Positions 1 to 9,323 of a stretch of 64,000 nt of DNA are shown here, one piece after another. Made by a program: the position numbers and the translations under genes. The notes beneath the pieces were generated by a model, which did no database searches, had not been told where the DNA came from, and worked only from the letters and a program-made list of their open reading frames with translations. The stretch spans positions 124,001 through 188,000 of the forward strand of contig NZ_JBHTCM010000028.1 in NCBI RefSeq assembly GCF_042665545.1, in the 5' to 3' direction. This DNA comes from Rhodocista pekingensis (GTDB taxonomy: Bacteria; Pseudomonadota; Alphaproteobacteria; Azospirillales; Azospirillaceae). Each line of letters opens with the position of its first letter. The first letter of the stretch is position 1.

Positions 1-1
1 G

Positions 2-1072
2 GTGCCGGAGGGGGGCCTCTGGCTCCGCACGCCCTACGGCGTCTCCCTGGCCGCGTCCTGGAACATCTCCCGCTGGCGGCTGGACGGCGCGGCGATGCAG
101 TTGCCGCCGGACGATGCCCTGGTCGCCCGGCTGGAGCGGGAGCGCGCGCTGCACGACCTCACGAAGCTGGGAGAAGCAGAGCGGCCGGACTGGCTCGCCC
201 AGGTCCGCCGCGCCTGGATCGCGGTGCCGCTGGTCCACCGGGATGCCCTGGTCGGCTTCGCCGTCCTGGGGACGCCGCGCGTCCCGACCCGGCTGACGGA
301 GGAGGACCGCCAGCTCCTGCTGCTGCTCGGGCGGCAAGCCGGCAGCTACCTTGCCGAACGGACACTGGGGGAGGAACTGGCCGAGGTCCGGCGCTTCGCG
401 GCCTTCTCGCGGCGCGTCACCTACGCCACGCACGACCTGAAGAACGTCGCGGCCCAGCTTTCCCTCCTGCTGGACAATGCCCGCCGCTGCAAGGACGACC
501 CCGCCTTCATCGCGGACATGCTGGAGACCGTGCGCCATGCCGTGGACCGCGCCGACGTGCTGCTGCGCCGCATCGGCGGCGGGCTGGACGGCAACGGCGC
601 GCCGGAGCCCGCCGCCGTCGCCGACGCGCTGCGCCAGGCCGTCCGCCGCGCCGGGGGGGGCGGACGCGGCGTCCGGCTGGCCGGCAGCGTGGAGGCCATG
701 GTCCGGGTGGACGTGGCCGAGTTCACGGCGGCGCTGGACCATCTGCTGGCCAACGCGGTGGAGGCCGCCGGCCCCCGCGGCAGTATCGTCGTGCTGGGCC
801 GCCGGCAGGAGACCGCGGTGGTGATCGAGGTGCAGGACGACGGCGCGGGCATGTCGCCGGAGTTCCTGCGCGACGGGCTGTTCCGGCCGTTCCGCAGCGG
901 CAAGCCGGGCGGCTACGGCATCGGCGTGTTCGAGGTACGCGACTTCGCCCACCGCGCCGGCGGCCGGCTGGAGGTCGAGAGCCGCCCCGGCCAGGGCACG
1001 ACCATGCGCCTCGTGCTGCCCGCCGACGGCGCATCCGACCATCCCCTGAAACAGGCGGCAGGACTGGACTGA
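2..1072 (+). CDS. prsK: PEP-CTERM/EPS sensor histidine kinase PrsK, C-terminal part
   Basis: This is the C-terminal 356 residues of a histidine kinase cut by the left window edge, so the true start lies outside. The visible part begins in a GAF-like sensor module (about residues 1-120). It continues into a dimerisation helix with the phospho-acceptor motif HDLKN (His about 144) and a HATPase domain with an N-box (HLLANAVEAA) and glycine boxes DDGAGM and GYGIGVFE. The response regulator gene starts 4 nt after its stop, so the two are co-transcribed. PrsK-type kinases pair with PrsR to control exosortase-linked extracellular polymer genes. The assignment rests on domain order and on the PrsR and PrsT neighbours; another NtrB-like kinase is less likely. 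Confidence 0.85.
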   Translation: MPEGGLWLRTPYGVSLAASWNISRWRLDGAAMQLPPDDALVARLERERALHDLTKLGEAERPDWLAQVRRAWIAVPLVHRDALVGFAVLGTPRVPTRLTEEDRQLLLLLGRQAGSYLAERTLGEELAEVRRFAAFSRRVTYATHDLKNVAAQLSLLLDNARRCKDDPAFIADMLETVRHAVDRADVLLRRIGGGLDGNGAPEPAAVADALRQAVRRAGGGGRGVRLAGSVEAMVRVDVAEFTAALDHLLANAVEAAGPRGSIVVLGRRQETAVVIEVQDDGAGMSPEFLRDGLFRPFRSGKPGGYGIGVFEVRDFAHRAGGRLEVESRPGQGTTMRLVLPADGASDHPLKQAAGLD

Positions 1073-1076
1073 GACC

Positions 1077-2483
1077 ATGGAGCGACCGCTTCTCATCGTG
1101 GACGACGACGCGGGCCTGCAACGCCAGCTCCGCTGGACGCTGTCCCCGATCAGGACCATCGTGGCCGGCGACGCGACGGAGGCACTGTCGGCCGTGCGCC
1201 GGCACGCCCCGCCGGTCGTCACCCTGGACCTGGGGTTGCCGCCGCAACCCGACACGCCCAAGGAGGGGCTGTCGCTGCTGGGCGAGATCCTCTCCATCGC
1301 GCCGCGCACCAAGGTCATCGTCGTCACCGGTAACGACGGGCGGGAGAACGCGGTGCGCGCCATCGGCCTGGGCGCCTACGATTTCTGCCCCAAGCCGGTC
1401 GATCCCGACCTGCTGCGCATCATCGTGGACCGCGCCTTCCGCACCCACGCGCTGGAGGAGGAGAACCGCCGCCTGCGCCGGCAGCAGGAGGCGCCGGTGC
1501 TGGACCGGATCGTCACGGCCGCACCCTCCATGCTGGAGGTCTGTCGCCGTATCGAGCGGGCGGCGGACGCCGACATCGGCGTCCTGCTGCTGGGCGAGAG
1601 CGGTACCGGCAAGGAGCTGCTGGCGCGCGCCCTGCACCGGCTCAGTCCGCGGGCGGAGCGCCCCTTCGTGGCGCTGAACTGCGGCGCCATTCCGGAAGGG
1701 CTGCTGGAGAGCGAGCTGTTCGGGCATGAGCGCGGCGCCTTCACCGGGGCGGTCAAGCAGACCATCGGCCGGATCGAGACAGCCAACGGCGGCACCCTGT
1801 TCCTGGACGAGGTGGGCGACCTGCCCCGGCCGCTCCAGGTCAAGCTGCTGCGCTTCCTCCAGGAACGGGTCGTGGAACGCATCGGTGGCCGCCGCCCCAT
1901 CCCGGTCGATGTCCGGGTGGTGGCCGCCACGAACCAGAACCTGCACGACCAGATGCTCCGGGGCGACTTCCGGGAGGACCTGTTCTACCGGCTGGCCGAA
2001 CTGGTGGTGGACATCCCGTCCCTGCGGGAGCGCCCGGGCGACCCCGTGCTGCTGGCCCACCGCTTCCTCGCCGGCATCACCCGCGAGCGGCGCAGCCAGG
2101 TCCGCGGCTTCTCGGCCGAGGCGCTGGCCGCGATCGAGGGGCATCCCTGGCCGGGCAATGTCCGGGAGCTGGAGAACCGTGTGAAGCGCGCCGTCCTGCT
2201 GGCGGGCGAGCCCCTGGTCACGGCGGAGGATCTCGGCCTGAAGCGCCCGGATGCGGCGACGGCAGCCCCGCCCCTGCCGCTGCGCGACGTGCGCGAGCGG
2301 GCGGAACTGGACGCGCTGCGCCGTGCCCTGCTGCTGGGGGACGGCAATATCTCCCAGGCTGCCCGCCTGCTCCAGGTCAGCCGGCAGACCCTCTACTGTC
2401 TGATGCGCCAGCACGGGCTGCGCGACGCCGCCGACCCCGAGGCACCCGATGCGGAGCAAGAGGAGGCGCTGGACGGGGCCTGA
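1077..2483 (+). CDS. prsR: Sigma-54-dependent response regulator PrsR
   Basis: This 468-residue NtrC-family activator has a receiver domain (phospho-acceptor Asp about 51 in VVTLDLGLP), then an AAA+ domain and a Fis-type helix-turn-helix. In the AAA+ domain the Walker A is GESGTGKE (about 172), the sigma-54 contact loop GAFTGA is at about 219 and the Walker B is LFLDEV (about 241). The DNA-binding helix lies at about 421-450 (GNISQAARLLQVSRQTLY). The intact GAFTGA loop means it should remodel sigma-54 RNA polymerase. It is co-transcribed with the kinase. PrsK/PrsR together with RpoN are known to drive PEP-CTERM and EPS gene expression in floc-forming bacteria. A sigma-54 promoter elsewhere in this window (52649) is a plausible target. 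A hairpin follows its stop codon. Confidence 0.9.
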   Translation: MERPLLIVDDDAGLQRQLRWTLSPIRTIVAGDATEALSAVRRHAPPVVTLDLGLPPQPDTPKEGLSLLGEILSIAPRTKVIVVTGNDGRENAVRAIGLGAYDFCPKPVDPDLLRIIVDRAFRTHALEEENRRLRRQQEAPVLDRIVTAAPSMLEVCRRIERAADADIGVLLLGESGTGKELLARALHRLSPRAERPFVALNCGAIPEGLLESELFGHERGAFTGAVKQTIGRIETANGGTLFLDEVGDLPRPLQVKLLRFLQERVVERIGGRRPIPVDVRVVAATNQNLHDQMLRGDFREDLFYRLAELVVDIPSLRERPGDPVLLAHRFLAGITRERRSQVRGFSAEALAAIEGHPWPGNVRELENRVKRAVLLAGEPLVTAEDLGLKRPDAATAAPPLPLRDVRERAELDALRRALLLGDGNISQAARLLQVSRQTLYCLMRQHGLRDAADPEAPDAEQEEALDGA

Positions 2484-2517
2484 TGCGGCCCCCGAACAGG
2501 ACGCTGAAACGCCGACT

Positions 2518-2538
2518 GAGGCGCCAGGACGGCGCCTC
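2518..2538. terminator. Hairpin between convergent prsR and sugar transferase genes
   Basis: A perfect 8-bp inverted repeat, GAGGCGCC and GGCGCCTC, surrounds the loop AGGAC. It lies 35 nt after the prsR stop and 40 nt after the end of the convergent sugar transferase gene. Only a short T run (CGTTTCC) follows on the plus strand. It is probably a bidirectional terminator, inferred from structure and position. Confidence 0.55.
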
Positions 2539-2577
2539 CGTTTCCGTATCGGGAAAGGGTGCCGGCAGGACCGCCCG

Positions 2578-3948
2578 TCAGCGCCCCCCTTCCGAGAACA
2601 GCACCACCCGCACCGTCTGGAGAATGATGAGAAGGTCCATCATCAGCGAGCGGTTCTTCACATAGTAGAGATCGTACTTGAGCTTCTCCCGCGAATCCTC
2701 GAAGGAGGCGCCGTAGGGATAGTTCACCTGCGCCCAGCCGGTGATCCCCGGCTTCACGATATGGCGCCAGGCATAGGCGGGCATCCGCTGCTCCAGCTCC
2801 GCCACGATGGCGGGACGCTCCGGCCGCGGGCCGACGAAGCTCATCTCCCCGCGCAGCACATTGAGCACCTGCGGGATCTCGTCCACCCGGATCGGCCGGA
2901 TCAGACTGCCGATCAGGGTGATCCGCGGGTCGCGCGAGACGGCCCAGCGGGCGACGCCGTCCTTCTCAGCATCCACGCGCATGCTGCGGAACTTGATCAG
3001 CATGAAGCTGCGGCCGTGCCGGCCGACCCGCTCCTGCCGGTAGAAGACGGGGCCACCGTCCTCCAGCCGGATGGCCGCCGCCGTGATCAGCATCAGCGGC
3101 AGGGTCAGCAGCAGCAGCAATGACGCGGCAACCAGATCCAGGACCCGCTTCGCCGCGGCCGCCACCCCTTCCCCGGCCGAACCGCTGGAATAGAGCGCCC
3201 AGTGCGGGCACGGCATCGCCACGTCGATCTGCTTCGCCTCGCGCTCCAGGAAGGTGGCGCGGTCCAGCACCCGGATACCGGCCTCGCGCAACCCCACGAG
3301 AAGGTTTTGCCGCGGTTCGGGACCGGCCGGGTCGGGGGCGACGACCACCTCCGTCACCCGCGCGGTGCGGCAGAACTCCAGCAGGGTCGTCTCGGGAACC
3401 GTCGGCACACCGGCCGCCGTGGTGCCGTCCAGCGGCACGAAGCCGGTCAGGCAGAAGCGCGGCGTCGCCCGCGTCGCGGCGATCCCGGCGATCTGCCCGA
3501 CCCCCTCCGCCCCGCCCACCACGACCACGCGCCCGCGCAGAGCCTCCAGCCGGGACAGCCGCATGTAGGCGTGGCGCAGCAGCATCGCACCCAGGGCCGA
3601 GCCCAGAACGGCTGCCGCCACCTCCGGCGCACTCTCCCACGCCTGCGGCCGGATCAGGGCCAGGGCCAGCAGGGCCGCAAGCGTCAGGACGGCACCGGTG
3701 AAGGCGCGCACCGCCATCTGACGGACATCGCCCAGGAACCGCCGCTCATAGAGTCCTGTGGCGCAGAGGACCGTGAGGAACACGACCGTCGGCAGCAGCA
3801 GGTCCGCCGCCTGCGGCTCCGTCGCCGGGGCCAGCGTGCCGTAGCCCAGCGCCAACGCCGCCAGCAGCAGCCCCTCGAACAGCACGAGGTCGGTGATCAG
3901 AAGGATGAACGCACCGGCCGGCACGAACAGGTTGAAGACCCGGATCAT
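2578..3948 (-). CDS. Polyprenyl-phosphate sugar-1-phosphate transferase (EPS initiating enzyme)
   Basis: The 456-residue membrane protein has hydrophobic helices at about residues 9-110, then a nucleotide-binding-like domain. A C-terminal bacterial sugar transferase domain (about 262-456) carries KRVLDL, GPVFYRQERVG, LIKFRSM, DEIPQVLNVLRGEMSFVGPRP and KPGITGWAQVNY. Such enzymes transfer a sugar phosphate from a nucleotide sugar to undecaprenyl phosphate at the cytoplasmic membrane, starting the repeat unit. The start ATG at 3948 is preceded by a strong GGGGGGAG ribosome site. A longer reading frame upstream lacks membrane or family sequence. It resembles the sugar transferases associated with PEP-CTERM/XrtA systems, which fits prsKR next door. 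Confidence 0.9.
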   Translation of the reverse strand: MIRVFNLFVPAGAFILLITDLVLFEGLLLAALALGYGTLAPATEPQAADLLLPTVVFLTVLCATGLYERRFLGDVRQMAVRAFTGAVLTLAALLALALIRPQAWESAPEVAAAVLGSALGAMLLRHAYMRLSRLEALRGRVVVVGGAEGVGQIAGIAATRATPRFCLTGFVPLDGTTAAGVPTVPETTLLEFCRTARVTEVVVAPDPAGPEPRQNLLVGLREAGIRVLDRATFLEREAKQIDVAMPCPHWALYSSGSAGEGVAAAAKRVLDLVAASLLLLLTLPLMLITAAAIRLEDGGPVFYRQERVGRHGRSFMLIKFRSMRVDAEKDGVARWAVSRDPRITLIGSLIRPIRVDEIPQVLNVLRGEMSFVGPRPERPAIVAELEQRMPAYAWRHIVKPGITGWAQVNYPYGASFEDSREKLKYDLYYVKNRSLMMDLLIILQTVRVVLFSEGGR

Positions 3949-4328
3949 GCTCCCCCCAGGAACAGGCTCGTTGATCGTCCTGCGCCGCGGCTCGTTTCCG
4001 CCCCGGTCCGCGCGCCGTCCGTCGGTGCGGCCGGGGTGGCGACCTGGAGGGTCGAAGCCCAAAAAGGTCACAATCCGGTTTCCGACGACCGCCGCCGAGG
4101 GTAGGCGCGTACCGGTTCCTTGGTAAGCACGCATTGGCCCATGGGCCGGCTTGGGAGAGGATCACCAGACGGTCGATCCGCGCTGCCCGCCGGTCGGGGG
4201 ATGGGTAGTCTTTCGTGCAAATTTATCCTTTATTTCGGGACGTCAGAGCCATACCGAACACAGGCTCGACCTGTGCGCCTCCTCGGCGCCCCCGGCCCCG
4301 CAGACCTCGCACCGGCCCGCTGCAAGAA
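3949..4328. other. Intergenic region upstream of sugar transferase and downstream of usp
   Basis: This 380-nt gap has no convincing gene. It holds the leader of the minus-strand sugar transferase. A weak hairpin at 4259-4275 (CACAGG, 5-nt loop, CCTGTG) could end the usp transcript. A poor -24/-12-like sequence on the minus strand (4126-4141, TGG-N11-GC form with GTGC at -12) was noted but is not convincing. A locally A+T-rich patch lies near 4210-4240. Confidence 0.4.
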
Positions 4329-5216
4329 TCACTGTCTGGCACGCGGGTCGGGAACGAGCAGCATGTCGCAAGGCAGCCAGTCTAGCAGCCTTGCGGCCGT
4401 ACTCCCCAGCAACAGGCTCATGATCCCGCTACGACCGTGGCTGCCCATGACGACGAGATCGATCTCGTGCTCGCGCACGTAGCGGGTCAGCGTCGATTCT
4501 ATGGCTCCGTGCTCCACGACCGTCCTGAGCTTCGTCCCCTCGGGAATGGCGGTTGCCGCCAGAAAGGCGGCGCATTCATTTTCCTTGATGCTCGCGCTCA
4601 GGCGCGAACTGACGGAAGCGCCGGCCAGCCCTGCCATCGGAGACGCGTGCGCGTGGTACACGATCAGCTCGCGTCCGGGGAAGAACCGCGCAGCAGCCAG
4701 AAGGGCATGACTGGAGGAGTCCGAGAAGTCGGTCGCCACGACGATCCGCCGGTACGGTTCATGCACCCGGTTGTGCACCACCAGCAGGGGCTCCGGCAGG
4801 GAGCGGGCCAGAGTCTCGACGGTTGATCCGACAAGGAACCGGCCCAGGGTCTCGCTACGGGAGACACCGGTGATGATCAGTCCTGATTGCCTGTCGGCGG
4901 CCGTTCTGCGAATGGCTGCCGCGGCATCCCCGCTGCGGCTGATGCAGAGCCTGACCGGAACCTTGACCGCCTTGAGGTCGCGGGCGAGTTGACGCCACGC
5001 CACTTGCAGAAGCTGCTCGTCGCCGGCTCCGCCGGCCCACGCTATTGCCTGATCCGGCGATGCCGTGGGGTCCAGGACGTTGAGCGCCGTCAGTTCGGCC
5101 CGCCATTCTTCAGCCAGCTGGGCCGCTCGGTCCAAGGCCCGGTCGCAGCGGGCACTCAGGTCGGTGGCCAGCAGGAGATGCCGGGGCATGGCATCGGCGG
5201 ACGGATGGACGCTCAT
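4329..5216 (-). CDS. Tandem-domain universal stress protein
   Basis: This 295-residue cytoplasmic protein has two UspA domains (about residues 8-148 and 152-293). The second has the ATP-binding signature GSHGRSG followed by LLLGSTA; the first has a degenerate version, suggesting only one domain binds nucleotide. Two-domain Usp proteins are induced by respiratory, starvation or redox stress. The ATG at 5216 has AAGGAG eight nt upstream. That choice makes the gene overlap the end of the upstream ATPase gene by 107 nt, implying translational coupling. An alternative internal start (MPRHLLLATD, 5189) would shorten but not remove the overlap. Confidence 0.88.
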   Translation of the reverse strand: MSVHPSADAMPRHLLLATDLSARCDRALDRAAQLAEEWRAELTALNVLDPTASPDQAIAWAGGAGDEQLLQVAWRQLARDLKAVKVPVRLCISRSGDAAAAIRRTAADRQSGLIITGVSRSETLGRFLVGSTVETLARSLPEPLLVVHNRVHEPYRRIVVATDFSDSSSHALLAAARFFPGRELIVYHAHASPMAGLAGASVSSRLSASIKENECAAFLAATAIPEGTKLRTVVEHGAIESTLTRYVREHEIDLVVMGSHGRSGIMSLLLGSTAARLLDWLPCDMLLVPDPRARQ

Positions 5217-7971
5217 GGCTGTCTCCTTGAAGGGCGACCTGGCTGAAATGTGCGGCCAGACGGGTCCGGCGGATCACCAGCTTCTCAAACTCGGCCACGG
5301 TGAATACCAGCAGCCCTGCCGCCACGACCTTGGCCCATTCCAGCAGCGTCAGGTCGGTCGACCCGAAAACGGACTGCATGGCCGGCGCATGGGTATAGGC
5401 GATCTGGAGAGGGATGCAGGCGGCAATGGCCAGCAGCACATAGCGGTTTCCGGTCAGCCCTTCGCGGCTGACGACCGGAGCGAAAATGAAACGGCTGTTG
5501 ATCAGGTAGAACATCTCGGCCGCCACAACCGCATTCACGGCCATCGTCCGCGCTGTCTCCATGCTCGTCCCGTTGTCCAGCTCCCAGAGAAACAGGCCCA
5601 GCGCCCCGATCATCATCAGGACGGAGACCATCAGCACCCGCCAGACGAAGAAACCCGACAACAGCGCCTCGCCGGGCGGTCGTGGCCGGCGGTTCATGAT
5701 GCCGCGCTCGGCAGGTTCGAAGGCCAGGGCCAGACCCAGCGTGCTGGAGGTGACCATGTTGATCCACAGCACCTGCGCCGGCGTGAGCGGCAGGGGCAGC
5801 TCGAACAGGATCGCGGCGATCACGACCAGCGCCTCGCCGCCGTTGGTCGGCAGCATGAAGAGAATGAACTTCTTCAGGTTGTCATAGACCGCCCGGCCTT
5901 CGCGGACCGCCGCCGCGATGGTGGCAAAGTTGTCGTCGGCCAGCACCATGTCGGCGGCTTCCTTGGCCGCCTCGGTGCCCTTCATGCCCATCGCCACGCC
6001 CACGTCGGCACGCTTCAACGCCGGGGCATCGTTCACCCCGTCGCCGGTCATCGCCACCACCTGGCCATGGCTCTGGAGCGCCTTGACCAGACGCAGCTTG
6101 TGTTCCGGACTGGCCCGCGCGAACACGTCCACGTCCCAGGCGACACGACGCAAGGCGGCATCGTCCATCACAGCGACTTCAGCACCGGTGATGGCGGGCC
6201 TGCCGACGCCGACAGCGAGCTGGGCACCGATGGCGCGTGCCGTTTCGACGTGATCCCCGGTGATCATCTTGACGCGGATGCCGGCGCGATGGCACTCGCC
6301 CACGGCCCGGATCGCCTCTTCGCGGGGCGGGTCGATGATGCCGACCAGAGCCAGCAGCACGTAACCCGCCTCCGTGTCGGCGAAGCTCAGGCGATCCTCC
6401 AGCGGGGCCGCCCGCCTGTACGCGAGCGCCAGCAGGCGCAGGCCCTGGGCGGCCGTATCCGTCGCCATGCGCCGCCAGTGATCGACATCCAGCGCCCGCT
6501 CGCCGCCATGGCCCAACTGCGCGGAACACATGTCCAGGATGCGCTCCGGCGCGCCTTTGACGAAGATCCACGGCTCACCGTCACCGTCGCGGTGATAGGT
6601 GGCCATGAAGCGGTGCTGTGATTCGAAGGGAATCACGCCCAGACGGGGCCATGCCTCCTCGCCACCCTGCCGGGAGAAGCCGGTCTTGCTGCCCAGCACG
6701 AGCAGGGCCCCTTCCGTGGGATCTCCTTCCACCCGCCACAGGCCGTCCTCGTCGCACAGGCGGGCATCGTTGCACAGGACGCCGGCACGGATCGCCATGG
6801 CCAGCGCCGGATAATGATCCGGAGCGATGATGCGTCCGTCGATGCTCAGATCGCCCACCGGGGCATAGCCGATGCCCCCCACATCGACGACATGCCCGGC
6901 GCAGACCACGCGCTGCACGGTCATCTCGTTGCGAGTCAGCGTGCCGGTCTTGTCCGAGCAGATCACCGTCACCGAACCGAGGGCCTCCACCGCCGGAAGC
7001 CGGCGGATGATGGCCTTCCGGCGGGCCATGCGCTGCACCCCGAGGGCCAGGGTGACGGTCATGATCGCCGGCATGCCTTCGGGGATCGCCGAGGCGGCCA
7101 GCGCCACCACCATCATGAACATGTCCGCGGGCGGCTGTCCGCGCCACCAGATGCCGAGCACGAAGGTCGCGGCCGACATGCCCAGGATGATCAGTGCCAG
7201 CATCCGTCCGAAACGGTCCACCTGCCGGAGCAGGGGGGTGGTCAGCTCACGGATGCCGGACAGCATCTGATTGATCTTGCCCAGCTCGGTGGCCGTGCCG
7301 GTGGCGACCACGATCCCGCTGGCCTGACCATAGACCACCAGCGTTCCCGAGTAGGCCATGCTGTAGCGATCGCCCAGCGGGGCATCGGCGACCACGGCGT
7401 CGACGGATTTCTCCACCGGCAGCGATTCACCGGTCAGGGCGGCTTCCTCGATGCGCAGCGCGTTGACCGTGACCAGCCGCAGATCGGCCGGAACCCGATC
7501 GCCGGAGGTGAGCGCCACCAGATCGCCGGGCACCAGCCCGGCAGCGTCGATCTCCCGCCGTCGTCCGTCCCGGATCACCATGGCATGGGGCGACAGCATG
7601 GCGCGGATGGCGTCGAGCGCCGATTCCGCCTTGCCTTCCTGAATGAACCCGATGATGGCGTTGATCACCACGGCCGCCATCAGCACGCCGGTGTCGATCC
7701 AATGGCCGAGCAGAGCCGTGATGACGGCCGCCGCCATCATCACATACAAGAGGATGTTATGAAACTGCATCAGCAGACGCAGCAACGGGCCGCGCCGCTT
7801 CGGCGGGGCGAGACGGTTCGGGCCGTGCTGCGCAAGGCGCTGCCGGGCTTCCGCCTCGCTCAGACCAGCCGCTCCGGTCTGAAGCGCCTGCTCGACCTGG
7901 GCCTGGGGGATCGCATGCCACTGGGGAGGTGCGGAAGCATCGGGTCGGTCGGCAGTCAGCTTCATTTTCAT
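5110..7971 (-). CDS. Cation-transporting P-type ATPase (PacL/CtpF-like)
   Basis: A 953-residue P2-type ATPase with a cation-ATPase N-terminal domain, actuator motif TGES (about 180), PEGM in the ion-site helix (297), phosphorylation motif DKTGT (Asp 340) and hinge motif TGDGVNDAPALK. Paired membrane helices flank these, with more at the C-terminus. The helix-6 motif reads LWINMVTSSTLGLALAF rather than the NLVTD typical of Ca2+ pumps, so the ion is uncertain (Ca2+, Na+ or another cation). The last 35 or so residues are translated from DNA overlapping the usp gene and look like read-through rather than conserved fold. ATPase plus Usp pairs are often part of low-oxygen or redox stress modules. 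Confidence 0.88.
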   Translation of the reverse strand: MKMKLTADRPDASAPPQWHAIPQAQVEQALQTGAAGLSEAEARQRLAQHGPNRLAPPKRRGPLLRLLMQFHNILLYVMMAAAVITALLGHWIDTGVLMAAVVINAIIGFIQEGKAESALDAIRAMLSPHAMVIRDGRRREIDAAGLVPGDLVALTSGDRVPADLRLVTVNALRIEEAALTGESLPVEKSVDAVVADAPLGDRYSMAYSGTLVVYGQASGIVVATGTATELGKINQMLSGIRELTTPLLRQVDRFGRMLALIILGMSAATFVLGIWWRGQPPADMFMMVVALAASAIPEGMPAIMTVTLALGVQRMARRKAIIRRLPAVEALGSVTVICSDKTGTLTRNEMTVQRVVCAGHVVDVGGIGYAPVGDLSIDGRIIAPDHYPALAMAIRAGVLCNDARLCDEDGLWRVEGDPTEGALLVLGSKTGFSRQGGEEAWPRLGVIPFESQHRFMATYHRDGDGEPWIFVKGAPERILDMCSAQLGHGGERALDVDHWRRMATDTAAQGLRLLALAYRRAAPLEDRLSFADTEAGYVLLALVGIIDPPREEAIRAVGECHRAGIRVKMITGDHVETARAIGAQLAVGVGRPAITGAEVAVMDDAALRRVAWDVDVFARASPEHKLRLVKALQSHGQVVAMTGDGVNDAPALKRADVGVAMGMKGTEAAKEAADMVLADDNFATIAAAVREGRAVYDNLKKFILFMLPTNGGEALVVIAAILFELPLPLTPAQVLWINMVTSSTLGLALAFEPAERGIMNRRPRPPGEALLSGFFVWRVLMVSVLMMIGALGLFLWELDNGTSMETARTMAVNAVVAAEMFYLINSRFIFAPVVSREGLTGNRYVLLAIAACIPLQIAYTHAPAMQSVFGSTDLTLLEWAKVVAAGLLVFTVAEFEKLVIRRTRLAAHFSQVALQGDSHERPSVRRCHAPASPAGHRPECPLRPGLGPSGPAG

Positions 7972-8481
7972 GGGCAGGCTTCGCTGTTGGCTTGAACGGA
8001 CCGGAGGCTTCAGATCGCCTTAATATAAATACTGTTGCTGTAATTGTTCCGCGTCAGCCAGATCCCCACACCACAATGATTTCACAGACATCATCCGTCT
8101 TCACATGTCCCACATGACGCTGTCCTCTAATCCGATCAGAAAAACGAATGGACAGTTCCAGGCAACGGGGCGAGAGATCATGGATGTCGGACATGCGATC
8201 TGCGCACAATTCCATTCGACCAGTGAGGGATAACGTCCCACTCACGAATTTCATCCGAACGAGAGCCAGAAAGTCGCACCATGAATCCGAATTTTTCGGG
8301 AATCAAAAACCCATAAGTTGTATTTCAACAGTAATTGTCATCGCACTGCCGGACGGACTAAAGTGCGTGTGCCCGCATAATCCCGTGCGTCCCCGTGCGT
8401 CCCCGCGCCTGCCGGCCTTCCGCGGCCGCACCGCTGGTCAATCTCCATAATATTCACATCCCACCAAGGAAATATTGGACA
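7972..8481. other. Divergent intergenic region, relatively A+T-rich
   Basis: These 510 nt separate the divergent ATPase and methyltransferase genes. They are clearly richer in A+T than the surroundings and must hold both promoters. Visible structure includes a perfect inverted repeat CATGT-CCC-ACATG (8104-8116), a related near-palindrome around GATGTCGGACATG (8183-8195) and a 10-bp tandem duplication (8382-8401). No TTGA-N6-TCAA box was found. No small reading frame here has a credible ribosome site. Confidence 0.5.
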
Positions 8482-9228
8482 GTGGACATCCCTCGCATAT
8501 TCAACATCACTGAAAGCGCCCACCGTATTCACAATCCGATCACAGCCGACAAGCTTGCCACTCTCGGCGCGGCGCTGCGTCTGGAACCGGGGACCCGGAT
8601 CCTCGACCTCGCCAGCGGATCGGGGGAGATGCTCTGCACCTGGGCACGCGATCACGGCATCACCGGCACCGGCATCGACATGAGCCGGCTGTTCACCGAG
8701 CAGGCGAAACGCCGTGCCCTGGAACTCGGTGTCGCCGATCGGGTCACGTTCATCCATGGCGACGCTGCCGGCCATGTCGCAGAGGAGAAGGTCGGTGTGG
8801 CAGCCTGTGTCGGCGCCACCTGGATCGCCGGCGGGGTTGCCGGCACCATCGAGCTTCTGGCGCGCAGCCTGCGCGCCGGAGGGATCATCCTGATCGGTGA
8901 GCCCTACTGGCGACAGGTGCCGCCGACGGAGGAGATCGCCAAGGGGTGTCTCGCCACCGCCATCGCCGACTTCCTGACGCTGCCCGACCTTCTCGCCTCG
9001 TTCGGCGGCCTCGGCTACGACGTCGTCGAGATGGTCCTGGCCGACCAGGATGGCTGGGACCGGTACGAGGCGGCGAAATGGCTCACCATGCGCCGATGGC
9101 TTGAGGCCAACCCCGACGACGAGATGGCGGAAGAAGTCCGGGCCGGACTGACTACGGAACCCGTGCGCTACGCCGCTTACACGCGGGACCATCTGGGCTG
9201 GGGTGTGTTCGCGCTGATGCCGCGGTAA
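8482..9228 (+). CDS. Class I SAM-dependent methyltransferase
   Basis: The 248-residue cytoplasmic protein has a Rossmann methyltransferase fold. Motif I ILDLASGSGEM binds SAM at about residues 43-53, followed by GTGIDMS, VTFIHGDA and IILIGEPYW at the later strands. Methyl acceptor and pathway cannot be told from sequence. The GTG at 8482 is chosen because AAGGA lies 11 nt upstream and the preceding in-frame sequence is low-complexity and rich in Pro/Arg. It stands alone, divergent from the ATPase gene. It could be a small-molecule or lipid methyltransferase. Confidence 0.8.
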   Translation: MDIPRIFNITESAHRIHNPITADKLATLGAALRLEPGTRILDLASGSGEMLCTWARDHGITGTGIDMSRLFTEQAKRRALELGVADRVTFIHGDAAGHVAEEKVGVAACVGATWIAGGVAGTIELLARSLRAGGIILIGEPYWRQVPPTEEIAKGCLATAIADFLTLPDLLASFGGLGYDVVEMVLADQDGWDRYEAAKWLTMRRWLEANPDDEMAEEVRAGLTTEPVRYAAYTRDHLGWGVFALMPR

Positions 9229-9323
9229 GGCGTCCGGCCCGTCCCCCGGTGCGGCTCACAGCCCGGACCGGATCGGACGGGCCGGCCTGCCGGGGCAAGC
9301 CGCCGGCAGTAGCGAGGAGCAGG

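Noticed and set aside
723..2459. A 578-codon minus-strand open frame opposite prsK/prsR
   Set aside because: Composition is that of an antisense shadow, and prsK/prsR are unambiguous on the plus strand.
4126..4141. Possible sigma-54 promoter for the sugar transferase (TGG...GTGC on the minus strand)
   Set aside because: Spacing fits but the -12 core is GTGC and the -24 is TGGGCC; too many departures and 170 nt of leader.
8054..8254. A 66-codon minus-strand frame in the ATPase/methyltransferase gap
   Set aside because: No ribosome site, no recognisable pattern, and it lies in a region needed for promoters.
8382..8401. Two tandem copies of a 10-bp unit, considered as a repeat element or start of an array
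   Set aside because: Only two exact copies and one degraded; too short for CRISPR or a functional iteron set.
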